The notes beneath the pieces were generated by a model. That model saw only the letters and a list, made by a program, of their open reading frames with translations. It made no database searches and was not told where the DNA came from. A DNA stretch of 25,235 nt from assembly GCA_031835245.1 (NCBI GenBank), contig JAVKOQ010000592.1, positions 1 through 25,235 of the forward strand, written 5' to 3'. Each line of letters opens with the position of its first letter. The first letter of the stretch is position 1. The stretch is from Balamuthia mandrillaris. Taxonomy: Eukaryota > Discosea > Longamoebia > Balamuthiidae. Positions 1 to 9,659 of the stretch are shown here, piece by piece. The translations under genes were made by a program, and so were the position numbers.

Positions 1-550
1 GCGGCGCAAAGATCATAAGATCTAAGGACAACGAAAAAAGAAATCAAATGACATTAGTCTTTTGGGCCAATGAGCATGTTTCCCGCCAAAACAACCCTTC
101 CTTCTCCCACGTCTCTGAAGGCAAAGTGGTAGGGTGGGTTGTGGGGTAGGGTGAATGGAATGGATGCTCATGCTGCTGCTGCCGCCAATAAACTTTTGGT
201 ACTCGTCAGTCGCCTTGACACTTTTCTGCTACTCGTTTTCTTTTCTTCTCTTCTCTTCTTTTCTTTCTTTTCAAAAGTAAACACACAGACACACACATCC
301 ACGCAGCTCCACGCACCACCGTATTTCTCATTGCTACGCTTCTACTACACAAGGAGGAAACCAGCGGAAGGAGGCAGAGGTGGAAACCGAAGCGGTTCAG
401 CCGCAGGCAGCGGCACTGCTCCGATTGAAAAGGTAGCGTTCTTTTTTCTCTACTCGCTCACTACATTTTTTGATGATGGAAACAAAATTTGTTACCAACC
501 ACTCACTAATGATTTCTTTTGTTTAAAAAAGAACAGCATCACGAACCTCT
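1..550. other. Upstream region of the Fanzor gene, no gene supported
   Basis: An open frame runs through 139-588 on the + strand, but its product is low-complexity (hydrophobic and Ser/Thr stretches over T-rich DNA) and resembles no family I know. A plausible GT donor follows the AAAAG at about 430-434, and T-rich DNA ends in an AG near 532-536. A 5' untranslated or coding exon of the downstream gene with an intron at about 435-536 is therefore possible but unproven. The pyrimidine-rich stretch at about 240-270 has no assigned function. Confidence 0.3.
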
Positions 551-2359
551 GTGCGCCTCTTCCACAACGCTGCTGGAAGCTGGCCTGAATGGCAAGTTGC
601 CCACAGTGCGGAAAAAAGTTTGCTACCTACCTCTCACGGGTTGGCCATCCACTTCGGTCGGGTTCACAAGGAAGGGGGTCGCGCCACTACTTCTGCTACT
701 TCCACTGCTACTCGGAAAAGAAGAGCGGAAAACGCCCCAGCGGCACCTCAGGCAAGGGCACAGAAGCGTGGTAGGCCGCAGGCTGCACCTGCCCAGCCCT
801 TTTGGAACCAGTTTTCCAGCGAAATCGGGAGAAGATTAATACGCCCGGAAGCCTTGTGCTTGGAAGAACCCTTTGCCTGTGGTTCAGGATGGTTCACCGC
901 CTGCAAGCACATTCCTAACGGAGAAAAGGTGTTGGAGGAGGAGGAGGAGAAGAAGGAGAAGGAGAAGAAGGAGGAAGAGGAAGAGGAGAAGGAGAAGGAG
1001 AAGGAGAAGAAGGAGGAAGAGGAAGAGGAGAAGGAGAAGGAAGAAGAGGAGAAAAACCAGAAAGGCTTGTTAGGCCTCATCGAGGGACTCGTTCCGTCTC
1101 GCCCAGCCGTACAGCTCACCAAAAAAGGCAAGAACGGAGAGGAGAAACCGGTAGTGGGGCGAGTGGAGAAGATCCGCCTTTATCCGCGCTCAGAACAAAA
1201 GAAGACGCTGGCCAAGTGGTTCGGCACAGTACGATGGACCTACAACAAGGCCGTGGAGTTCCATCGTGAACATAAAGGAATGCCTCTTAAGGAGATGAAG
1301 GAACAAGTCAGGGAGAAATTCCTGAATAACGGCAATTTCAACGGAGAGGACAACAGCCTTGCGTGGGTGTTGGAAACTCCTCGATACATTCGCAGTGACG
1401 CCGTCGATGATTTCTTCAACGGCGTGAAAACCAGCTTGGCGGCGGGCAGGACTGGATTCAAGATGAAGTTCCGTGGTCGGAAGGACAAGAGCCAGTCTCT
1501 CAGCATCCAAGCCAGGGAGTGGAACCACAGCAAGTCCATCCGCCAACTCCTCTTCGGGGAGGCGCGAATCAAAGCGAGGGACAAGAACTACAAAGTTCCG
1601 TCGGAGGTGCTCTATGCCGTTCGTCTGGTGAAAGACACTCGACTGGGCCATTACTACCTCTGTGTGCCTCAGCCTTTGAAGCTCATGGGCGAGAGCCAAG
1701 CCCGTGAGCACCGAAGGAGAGAGGCAGGCATCATCGCCTTGGATCCAGGAGTGCGCACATTCATGACCACCTACAACGGCTGCGGGGAGGTCACCGAGTG
1801 GGGCAAAGCGGACATCAACGAGATAGGCAAGCTGTGCCACCGCCTGGATCGCATGCAGAGTAAGGGCACCAAGGGCAACCACAGGCAACGGCGCCGTCTC
1901 CGAAGGGCCGCTGCTCGGCTTCGCCAGAGGATCCGCAACCTGGTGGATGACCTCCACAAGAAGCTCGTGTCTTGGTTGGTCAGGAACTTCTCCGTCATCC
2001 TTCTGCCAGAGTTCAGGAGCCAGCAGATGGTGCGGCGAGGCCACCGCCGCATTGGCTCACGAACGGCCAGAGCCATGCTCACCTGGTCCCACTATCGCTT
2101 CAGGCAGAGGCTCCTCAACAAGGCCCAGCAATTTCCGTCCTGTACGGTCTGCCTCTGCGATGAGGAATACACCTCCAAGACCTGCGGCAAGTGCGGCCAA
2201 GTCCACCACCAGTTGGGGGGAAACAAGACCTTTCGGTGCCCCCAACCCGAGTGTGGCTACCAGGCCGATCGAGATGCCAACGCCGCCCGAAACATCTTGA
2301 TCCGCTTTTTCACTTTACAAGCACTTACCACCTCCTCCTCCTCTGTGAGGGGGCGGTAG
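551..2359 (+). CDS. Fanzor (eukaryotic TnpB-like) RNA-guided nuclease, probably Fanzor2 type
   Basis: This is a TnpB/Fanzor-family RuvC nuclease; characterised relatives cut DNA guided by an RNA made from the element's own end. Counting from the ATG at 551 (602 aa), residues 1-127 are an unconserved head, about 128-170 are almost pure Glu/Lys, and the TnpB core starts near 205 with KIRLYPRSEQKK and WFGTVRWTYNKA. RuvC-I is ALDPGVRTF (D398), RuvC-II is LLPEF (E487) and RuvC-III is DRDANAARN (D575). The zinc ribbon cysteines are C545, C548, C563 and C568. All catalytic and zinc residues are present. The DPGVRTF signature and WFGT-RWTYN block resemble the Fanzor2 group, which is related to IS607-type TnpB; this assignment is from memory. 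The start is uncertain: the ATG at 589 opens a zinc-finger frame that joins this frame across a 4-base duplication (separate entry). No transposase gene or terminal repeats were recognised beside it. A broken copy lies at 18.1-18.9 kb. Confidence 0.88.
   Translation: MRLFHNAAGSWPEWQVAHSAEKSLLPTSHGLAIHFGRVHKEGGRATTSATSTATRKRRAENAPAAPQARAQKRGRPQAAPAQPFWNQFSSEIGRRLIRPEALCLEEPFACGSGWFTACKHIPNGEKVLEEEEEKKEKEKKEEEEEEKEKEKEKKEEEEEEKEKEEEEKNQKGLLGLIEGLVPSRPAVQLTKKGKNGEEKPVVGRVEKIRLYPRSEQKKTLAKWFGTVRWTYNKAVEFHREHKGMPLKEMKEQVREKFLNNGNFNGEDNSLAWVLETPRYIRSDAVDDFFNGVKTSLAAGRTGFKMKFRGRKDKSQSLSIQAREWNHSKSIRQLLFGEARIKARDKNYKVPSEVLYAVRLVKDTRLGHYYLCVPQPLKLMGESQAREHRRREAGIIALDPGVRTFMTTYNGCGEVTEWGKADINEIGKLCHRLDRMQSKGTKGNHRQRRRLRRAAARLRQRIRNLVDDLHKKLVSWLVRNFSVILLPEFRSQQMVRRGHRRIGSRTARAMLTWSHYRFRQRLLNKAQQFPSCTVCLCDEEYTSKTCGKCGQVHHQLGGNKTFRCPQPECGYQADRDANAARNILIRFFTLQALTTSSSSVRGR
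589..692 (+). other. C2H2 zinc finger split between two frames, N-terminal to Fanzor
   Basis: The ATG at 589 opens with MASCPQCGKKFAT, the first half of a C2H2 finger. The second half, GLAIHFGRVHKEGG, is read in the Fanzor frame from about 640. Between them the DNA holds a direct tandem TACC TACC (near 630-638). With one copy of the four bases the frames would join and the spacing would be C-X2-C-X3-F-X5-L-X2-H-X4-H, the exact classical C2H2 pattern. What is seen: two half fingers and a tandem 4-mer. What is inferred: an ancestral single finger fused to Fanzor, disrupted by a recent duplication, or a base-calling error in this copy. Confidence 0.65.
932..1055 (+). repeat. Purine-rich coding repeat for an E/K linker
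   Basis: About 120 bases contain almost only G and A on the + strand. They encode alternating Glu/Lys blocks in which a unit like KEKEKKEEEEEE occurs twice in tandem. Runs of this kind often form a stable single alpha-helix. The repeat joins the N-terminal part of the Fanzor protein to its nuclease core. It may change length by slippage. Confidence 0.8.
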
Positions 2360-2632
2360 GCGGTAAGGTTGCTTTGGTGTCGGCACCGTTGCTTATAGCG
2401 AGTCGTAAGACAAGCCGTGATTAGGCACGCCGGAGGTGGTGGGTTATTTTTTGTGTCTGTTTTTTGTTTTCCTTTTACTAATTTTGCTTTATTTTCGTTG
2501 TCCCATGGATCGGCTTGATCTTGGCGCCGCCTTTGTGTCGACCTCACACGTCATGCGGCACGCTTTTTTCCCTCTTTTTTCCGCCCTCTCTCTTTTATCT
2601 CTTGGGAGAAGGGAGTTAAGGACAAAGCACGT
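2360..2632. other. 3' flank of Fanzor and 3' side of TMEM245; possible guide-RNA end
   Basis: No gene is seen. The first 40 bases are GC-rich, with a possible hairpin formed by the CCTCC run before 2345 and the GAGGGGGCGG after it. A short piece around 2388-2396 is also found beside the second Fanzor copy, so the element extends past the stop codon. Fanzor and TnpB guide RNAs usually arise from this side. The rest (2420-2632) is T-rich on + and should hold the TMEM245 3' untranslated region. Confidence 0.4.
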
Positions 2633-4021
2633 TTATTTTTGGTTAGACAAAACTGTTGTAGTTAGAACTTTGTACAAAATAAATAAGACGCAACAGAGCA
2701 AAGGGCCAACAAGAACTCCTTCAAAGCCCAAGAAATACATCCCTCCCACCACACTTAGACCGATCACGTAATGGTGACTGCCCTGTATTTCACCGTATAT
2801 TTGAGGGTCAACCACCCAACTCGCAATAAATTGGAGTACAAACAGAACGATGGCGTGAACCGGTTTTCCTGATATAAGCCACAATTCCATTGACGCAGGG
2901 ATGCACACCTGAATAACTTTTAGCACTTAGGGCATAAGCGTTCGTAACAAAATACATACCCAATAGGTTCCAATGATCGGCAACAAAAGCGTTATCATGG
3001 TGAACATCGTTGAAATGTAGACGATTTTCACACCGAGCAAAGCCATCGTTAACCAACACCTATTTTGAGTCATCATTGGTGAATCACTAACCTCCTTGTT
3101 TGGCGAAAAACAAACCATAAACCGTGAAATACAGCAATTTTTACATAAGACTGAAACACTTGCTTAATTGCTTGGCTGATCGCCTCTTCAACCGTTTCTC
3201 TCGGTCCTAAGGTTGGTAAAAAGAAATAATAATGGATCAACAGGAGTTTGTAGCTGGTAGGATTTACCCAGAAAAAAGAAGATACCTTCAGGAAAGATAA
3301 ACAAGAACCATTTGAAGGGTTTATATCCTTCATCGGAGGAACTAAGCAAGTAAAACAAAGCCGTAAAAAACAAAATCATAGAGAAGATAAAGTTGAAGAA
3401 AGATGTTGAAGTAGTCCACACAGTAGTAAGTATCCACCAAATGACAAGAGAGAAGCTTCCCTGTGTTAACGAGAAAGCAAAAGTTATAACACACAAAGAA
3501 AAGAAGAGTTAGCGATTAAAAATGAAATACCGTAAGCTGGCCGTAAATTGAACTTAGAATAGACTGTAAGGTTTCTAGGTTTTCATGAAAGAATACAGTT
3601 AGGCCACCGCTGCTGATGGCATCGAACATATTTTCGCGCACTGCATTCCAATTGAGCAGCTGGGCATGACTACCATTACTAAGTTGACCTGCACATTATG
3701 TTTGCAAGAAAAGAAGTTTAGTTTTTTGTTCACAAACAACCAAGACAACATAAACGAGAAGCAGTGCCAAAAAGAAAAAGGAACATGGGTCACTGCGCAC
3801 CTGCTCCCCAAATGCTATCCATATGCCTTTCTAGGTGAGTTAAATTAAAATGTTGTCCTGTGACTCCAGCCAATTGATGCTCCACCCAAATGCGCCCTTT
3901 GCCTTGGACCCAGTTACGGCACATATCTAATGTCGTATTTACAAACTCGTTGTATTGTTCATCGAATTGTCCCCCCATTACATTCCTATGGACACGAAGA
4001 CGAGTCAGCAAAAATTAAATC

Positions 4022-4063
<42 letters not shown>

Positions 4064-6053
4064 AGATACACAGACCTCCAAGCATACTCCACGTGTTGCT
4101 TGCCCTTTTGATGCCAAAGTTGAGTGCTATAGCTAACCAGGTGGGTCGTTTCTTCATGAAACTTGAAGCCAAAGAAGACAGCAAGCAAAATTGTCCCAAA
4201 TACTAGTAGCAGAATGATTAAGACAGCCACAACGAGATCCATCTTCTTATATATCCAATCCACGAACTTGGCATCTCCTCTTGTGAAGAAATTCCAAAGA
4301 TGGAGTAGCGGATGGGGTAAAAAAACCTCCCAGAGCTTTGAGCATCTTTCAAAAATGAAAATTCTCATAGAAGTCTTTAAATTGTTGAACACCTTTGATG
4401 ACATGATGATATGCTTGATAAACCAGAAAAGAAGGCCCCATAATATCAACCAAGGTAAAAGTTGAATAAAAGTGACCAACACGCACGCCATGAATAGGAG
4501 AATGCAAAGCTCTTTAGGGCATTGTTAGTGGCATGCTACCAAAGAAGCAGATTAGAGGACACTATACCAGTGGTACTGACAGCCTTTTGCTTCTTCTTTT
4601 TCCTTTTTTTGCGGCTGTCCTTTAACCAGGTAACCGTTGGACGAAACCTGAAGCTTGCTAAGGGAATTTCATCAAAGGAATCAGATAATGTGGTATCTAT
4701 ATAATGTAAATCAGCTTCTTTCAGGTAGAGCAACGTTCATTTGGGGAGGTAAGCGTTTACCTTGCACATGCTCCAATTGGTAATCTGATTCGTAGGAAGG
4801 GGACTGCTTCGGTGAGTTATGGCCATCTTTGAGCACCATTGCATCATCAATTTCCTTTGCTTGGGAGTTATCATTCTCGTACAAGCTCGATGTTGCCTCC
4901 ACGTTTGTTCCCGTTTTGGTGTTCTCGGTTGGTTCTTTCTCCTTAATGGCAGGCAGGACTGGCGTTTCTCCAGATTGTTTTAATTTGCTCCTGTTACGCT
5001 TGCGCCGGCGTGCAGATTTGGAAGCTGGCGTTGCTTCTTCTGCTTCTTCAGTTTCTGTGACAGCAATCGGTGGGACATGCTCTCTAGTTTTTGTGGGAGG
5101 AATGGGTGATGAACCCGCATCGCCGTTGAAAAAGCCCAACAAACAAACAAACGCGAATCCACCCAAAACAAGGACAGTCCTGAACACACCGAAGGTTTCC
5201 ATTACCAGCGAAACAGTAGAGGTCAGGAAGATGGCCCACATGGCATAGGTCACTCTACGGAGAGCTGTCCAATGGTCATGCCGCACACAGAATATAAGAA
5301 AGCAAAGATAACCAAGCACAAGCGGGATGCCCATCACGTATACGGAGGTCCTCAGCATCTGGTAGAGGATGTCCACTCCTTGTTCCAGTGCCCAGCTGCA
5401 ATGTTGCTCACACAGTGAGCACGTTCATTGGCCTCAGAATCCTACAGTAGACACAACGCTAAAAAAAACCACCAACCTACCTACTCCATTCCAACACGGA
5501 CCAGAGAGTCAACGTGACAAGCAAGACCACACTTTGTACAGTCTCAAGGGCGAACAGGCACAAAAGTGCGGCAGAGCCGGCCAGCAGCTTGCCCCACCGC
5601 TTGGTTATCATCTTTTCCACTTTGTTTGTCAATTGGATGGGCAGCAGCAGCACTCCCACGAACAGCGGCGTGTGCGTGTCCTTCAGACTTCGCAGCCAAG
5701 CTCTTGACTCATGAATACCTTGGGTGGAGTAGCGGTCAAGCAATCTCAGCGCATCAAATGAGTCCTACATCACAGTGAACGAGACATGAAAAGTAGCAAG
5801 GCGCACCTTTTTGTTGAACCGGGTGCAAAAAGACGCCACATAATACCGCCCAAAGCAGTGGCCGCACAAACGACTCGAACACAAAGTAGAGGGCCACGCT
5901 GGCTGCTAAGATGATCAACAACAAGAAGTTGCCGATGGAGTTGTAAAACGCGGCTTTCACCAGCTCATCTTGCAGAGAAGAAGAAAGCTTTTGCCCTATA
6001 ATGTGAGAATAGGACAAGGAGTGGTGGTGGTAACGTCTTGTTCGCCGTTTCAT
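2633..6053 (-). CDS. TMEM245: TMEM245-like membrane protein (AI-2E transporter family), 11 exons
   Basis: This is a polytopic membrane protein of the AI-2E transporter/UPF0118 superfamily; the substrate of the eukaryotic branch is unknown to me. My exon model on the minus strand is 6053-5820, 5764-5481, 5395-4761, 4717-4568, 4511-4076, 3985-3801, 3688-3531, 3460-3286, 3206-3116, 3059-2960 and 2908-2633. It gives one frame of about 907 aa, close to the vertebrate length of about 880. Landmarks are FVRPLLWAVLCGVFLHP near residue 70 (the TMEM245 signature), a block of transmembrane helices up to about 265, a charged linker about 265-430 containing RRRKRNRSK and KKRKKKKQK, more helices, then FHGLWCWLTMALLG and GTYWVCIPASMELWL, which align with the conserved C-terminal half. 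The last exon carries the family's DPQIYGE and GFEGVLVGPLL. The start ATG at 6053 follows an AT-rich leader. The exon 1 donor is the least certain: GTTCAA at 5819 keeps the frame, while the GTGCGC at 5806 does not. Confidence 0.9.
4026..4060. repeat. (GA)n microsatellite in TMEM245 intron 5
   Basis: An uninterrupted GA/CT dinucleotide tract lies between the donor at 4075 and the acceptor at 3986. In the transcript it reads (CU)n, so it acts as, or extends, a pyrimidine tract. Because it lies in an intron, length changes should be tolerated. Confidence 0.95.
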
Positions 6054-6288
6054 CTTTGCTTTCTTCTTGCTGTTTTTATTTTTTAACTTTTGTTAATTTT
6101 TTGGTTTTTTGTTTTGTGTGTTTTGCGGCACCAATTCGCCAAGCCCACCACCACCACCACCACCACTACTACCACCACTTGCTTGATAATGGCCTGAGGG
6201 GTTATGTGATGGGGGTGGTGTTGTGTTTGCTTGCTGTTGGACAGCACCAGCAAGCACGCCTTCAAAGGGCTTCAAAAAAAATGTACAT
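6054..6288. promoter_or_regulatory. TMEM245 upstream region and TLK 3' flank, with a (CCA)n tract
   Basis: About 235 bases separate the TLK stop codon from the TMEM245 start codon, both on the minus strand. The stretch must hold the TLK 3' untranslated region and the TMEM245 promoter. It includes a CCA/ACC repeat at about 6145-6177 and an A/T-rich leader next to the TMEM245 ATG. No core promoter motif can be named. Confidence 0.5.
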
Positions 6289-6456
6289 TCACTTCTTTAT
6301 TCTAGGCCAAGGTTCTTTCAAATAAGGGTCATTACAAATGCTCAGCACATCGGGTCGTAAGTGTTGGTTGGGTATAAGGCACCGCCTAATAAAGTTCTGT
6401 TGATAAAAGATTCAACTTGTAAGAATATACAGACGAGAGGAGAGGGGGAGCGAGAC

Positions 6457-6487
<31 letters not shown>

Positions 6488-9400
6488 CAAGCGCACCTTG
6501 CACTGTTGAGTAACGGCGGGCTTGCTGGGGAATTCTACTTTGCAAGCCTGAGTGATAACATTCTCCACTAGCAGCTTTTGCTGAGAAAAACTGTTCCCAA
6601 AAGGCTTTTTGCCGTAAAGGAGCTGATAGAATATAACACCAGCTGACCACACATCCACTTTTGAGGATATTCGTGGGGCTTGCTTTCCCACTTCAAAGCA
6701 TTCTGGGGGAAGATACCTGCAAGCGCAGTGTAAGAAAGACGAGCAAGCAAAAAACCAACGACGTGCAACGAACCAATAGGTCCCGGCTCCTTGTGAAGTG
6801 AGCTCCATGGCATTTGTGTTCTCTTCCATTATTTTAGAAAGGCCAAAGTCGGTGATTTTTACAGCGCCATCCGAGAACAGAATATTCCCTGGCTAATTAT
6901 GAAACATTATTAGTATAATGTTGATTCTCTCTCTCTCTCTCTCTCTCTCTGGTTCTCTCCCTCCTTCTCTCTCTCTCTCTCTCCTGGTTTTCTCTTTCAT
7001 ATTGCTGTATGAATGTACCTTGAGGTCATAGTGGATAATGGGCCTTTTCTGCTCGTTGAGATATTTCAGTCCGCTAAATATTTGAAGTACAATAATCCTA
7101 GCCTCCTTTTCTGATAATCGATTGCGCGTCTTAAGGTACATATCTAAATCGCCGCCATCGCAATATTCCAGCACTGTACAAAAGGAACTCTCGTCGATTT
7201 TGAAAACGTCAAAAAGAGATACCACGCGGGCATGGTTAAGGTCCTTATGAATCTTGTACTCCCGCACGGCATGTTTTGTGTAGTTTTGCTTTTTTGCTTC
7301 TCCCCAAAAGCTGTGTAATTGATGTATCTTGCACGCTACCTGTCGATTTTCTTGCAGGTCATGGGCCTTTGGCATATCAAAGGAAGATTTGAATATTTTT
7401 AAAAAAACAGGCGTTCACAAGAAACGAGAAAACTTTAATTACCTTGTAAACTTCACTAAATCCACCCTTGCCCAGCAGGTTAAGAAGAAGATACCGCTGG
7501 TTGAGAACAGGATGGTTGTTGAACCGAGAATTATCTTCGTCGCTGGCACGTTTTAGTTCTCGAATGTGCAGTTTCTTTTCAAAGACCAATTTGTTTAATT
7601 GCTCTTCTAGTTCTGCCTCCTCCTGCAATAACTTCAAGAGTAAGTAACAAGCCGAGATGACCAAGGAGCAAGAAACATACCTTTTTGAACCGTTGAAGCT
7701 GCAACCGAATAATCTCTTCTTGAATTTGTACATATTCTTCATAGGCGGCATCTTCAACAACCCCTTCATCCGATCCTCCACCAGTACTACTGCTACTACC
7801 GGCAGAGCTACTGCTGCTTGCACCAGAACTAGCGGATTTCGTTTTTGTTTTTCGCAACTGCTTTCTTTGTTCCTCAAGTGCATTTCTCTTGTTCACAAGG
7901 ATGTCTTTCTTTTTCTTCAAATCCTTGAATGCTTTGCCTTCTCGCCATATTTCATGGTATTCGGTCCCATGTCTATTTCGAGTGAAAAATAAAATCAAGG
8001 GTAAGCGTTTGTGTTGAAAAATTAAAATAAAAGTTTATCGTGACCACAAGCAGGAGATACCTTTCAAAAACAAGCTGTCCGAGTCGGAGACAATCCATCA
8101 TAACTTTCTGGCGGTCTTCCTCTCTTTCCCGTTCAGAGGCTTGAATTAATAGTTCTTGAATCATAGCTCGAGACTGACCGGTGTGTTAGACAAAAGTGCT
8201 GAAGAAAAACTATTACCCATGGAACGGACAAACCTTGGCGTGAGCTTGCTCAAACTGATGCTGTAGCTGCGATTCGCGCTCAAGTAACGCAAGTTCTTTT
8301 TCTTTCAACGCTGTTTCTAGTTGAGCAAGTCTCTCTTGATCCACTAGCAACCGTTCTTGTTGAACTCGCAATTCCTCTAGTCTAGAGGTTTCTTCTATTC
8401 TTTTGTCTTTAGGAATGAACTCGTCGCCTGACGAAAGAGAGGGATACTCGACGTCTTGTTCAGATCCTCTTGGGCAAGTTTGGCCGCTAGGAATAAGTAC
8501 AGACGGCGCAGGTGGAGTCGCAGCACTGGGGCCAGCGCCATCATCCAATACTGTCGAATTGAGTCGTTGTACTTTTCTTGGAGGTTGCGATGATTCGGGG
8601 CTCAACATATCCTGAGAAGTGCGGTCAAGCTTGGATACTACGGAGGAAGAAGATGTTTTTGAGGAAGAGGAAACTTGTTGAAGAATGTCGGGATGGGACT
8701 TTTTAAGTCTCGAAAACCGGCGGGTTAACTGGTCTGCAGTACGTTCCATATTTCCCCAACTGCGTATCTTTTCCCAATCATTCCCAAACGCGTTATAGCC
8801 CTATTGTTCGTTGATCGAATCGTTAGTCAACAAGCTCCGTTGCGCTTCCCTCCTGTTTAAGGCTCGAAGAAGAGAGGGAATATGCATACCTCCACTAATT
8901 TTTTATCTTCTTCAAGGGTGAACCGCTTTCGCTTTGTCATGCGGGAGCTGCTGGTGCTGTCGCCGTCCTTGTTCCCTTCATCTCCACTTTTTGATAGGTT
9001 CTAGAAGATGAACACAGAAGGTGAGCAAGTGAGGCAAGAAAATAATGGTTGCTGAGTGGTCGTACCTCTTCTATAGCCATGAAGTCAGAGAACGTAGGGA
9101 CGGTTAGAGAAGGTTGTGGCTGGTCCGTCACTAAGGTTTGAGATTGCAACGCAGGAGCGGTTGAAGGGGCAGCAGTTGAGGGAGAAGGAGTAACCGATGT
9201 AGCAAGGAGGGAGGAGACAGTGCTGCTGGCGGCAGAGGAAGTGGAGGTGGGGGTGGAAGTGATGCTGGTGGTGGTGGTAAAAGGAGAGGAAGAAAAGGGG
9301 GTGGTGGAGGTAAATGCGGTAAGTCTCTGTTCTAATCGCTCTGCCTTCAAAGGATCGATGTTAGGGAGAGGTCTGGGCACAACAAAGTTGCCACGACCAC

Positions 9401-9659
9401 TCTCTCCAGCAGCAGGAAACCTGCTTCCCGCTGCACCCGACTTGCTTTCCCTGCGACTGGTAGGCGGTGCTGAAGACTCCGCGATGGGCTCCAGAAAGGC
9501 TCCAGATCCCTCGGAGAGGTTCTCCTCTGAAGAATCGTTCATGTTCTCTTCGCTGAGTGCAAGAGAGTGAGGCTCTTTAGGTTCGTCGTGTCCTAATGCT
9601 CCAACAGCACCATTGGCATGGAGGGAGGGAGAAGAGCCGTTTCTTTTTGCAGAGATCAT
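6289..9659 (-). CDS. TLK: Tousled-like kinase with an N-terminal Myb/SANT domain, 10 exons
   Basis: This is a Ser/Thr kinase of the Tousled family; known members phosphorylate the histone chaperone ASF1 and act in chromatin assembly. Exons on the minus strand are 9659-9066, 9000-8890, 8800-8234, 8173-8061, 7972-7681, 7622-7443, 7366-7019, 6892-6774, 6716-6497 and 6396-6289, giving one frame of about 883 aa. Residues 1-220 are Ser/Thr/Pro-rich. About 222-268 is a Myb/SANT domain spanning exons 2 and 3 ([12 protein letters not shown], then [13 protein letters not shown] and [15 protein letters not shown]). Coiled coils follow (about 370-560), including [15 protein letters not shown], which matches the TLK regulatory region. 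The kinase runs from about 602 to the end: [10 protein letters not shown]632, HYDLKPGN (D733), TDFGLSK (D750), and the TLK hallmark [15 protein letters not shown]. The C-terminus RRCL...NDPYLKEPW also fits. The ATG at 9659 is the first in frame. The Myb domain is absent from animal and plant TLKs that I know. Confidence 0.93.
6455..6487. repeat. (GA)n microsatellite in TLK intron 9
   Basis: This GA tract lies in the intron between 6497 and 6396 and reads (CU)n in the TLK transcript, close behind the donor. The rest of that intron is also pyrimidine-rich. Confidence 0.95.
6926..6984. repeat. Two (CT)n microsatellites in TLK intron 7
   Basis: Two CT runs (6926-6950 and 6965-6983) sit in the intron between 7019 and 6892. 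In the TLK transcript they read (GA)n, so unlike the tract in intron 9 they cannot serve as a pyrimidine tract. Confidence 0.95.

Noticed and set aside
139-588. A 149-aa + frame at the left end as a gene
   Set aside because: It is low-complexity and driven by T-rich DNA; at most its last part could be an upstream exon, which cannot be shown.
1190-2044. A 284-aa minus-strand open frame over the Fanzor gene
   Set aside because: It is a shadow of the GC-rich Fanzor coding strand; it has no domain and no start context, and similar shadows occur over the second copy.
551-2359. Bacterial contamination as the source of the TnpB-like gene
   Set aside because: It is continuous with intron-rich eukaryotic genes, a second copy is embedded between host genes on the same window, and there is no ribosome binding site or bacterial operon partner.
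3207-3285. TMEM245 intron 8 (GTATCTTC...) as a second U12 intron
   Set aside because: The donor departs from GTATCCTTT and there is no TTCCTTAAC-like branch site at the right distance; it is an ordinary GT-AG intron.
7973-8060. TLK intron 4 (GTATCTCCTG...) as a U12 intron
   Set aside because: It lacks the U12 branch site and the donor match is partial.
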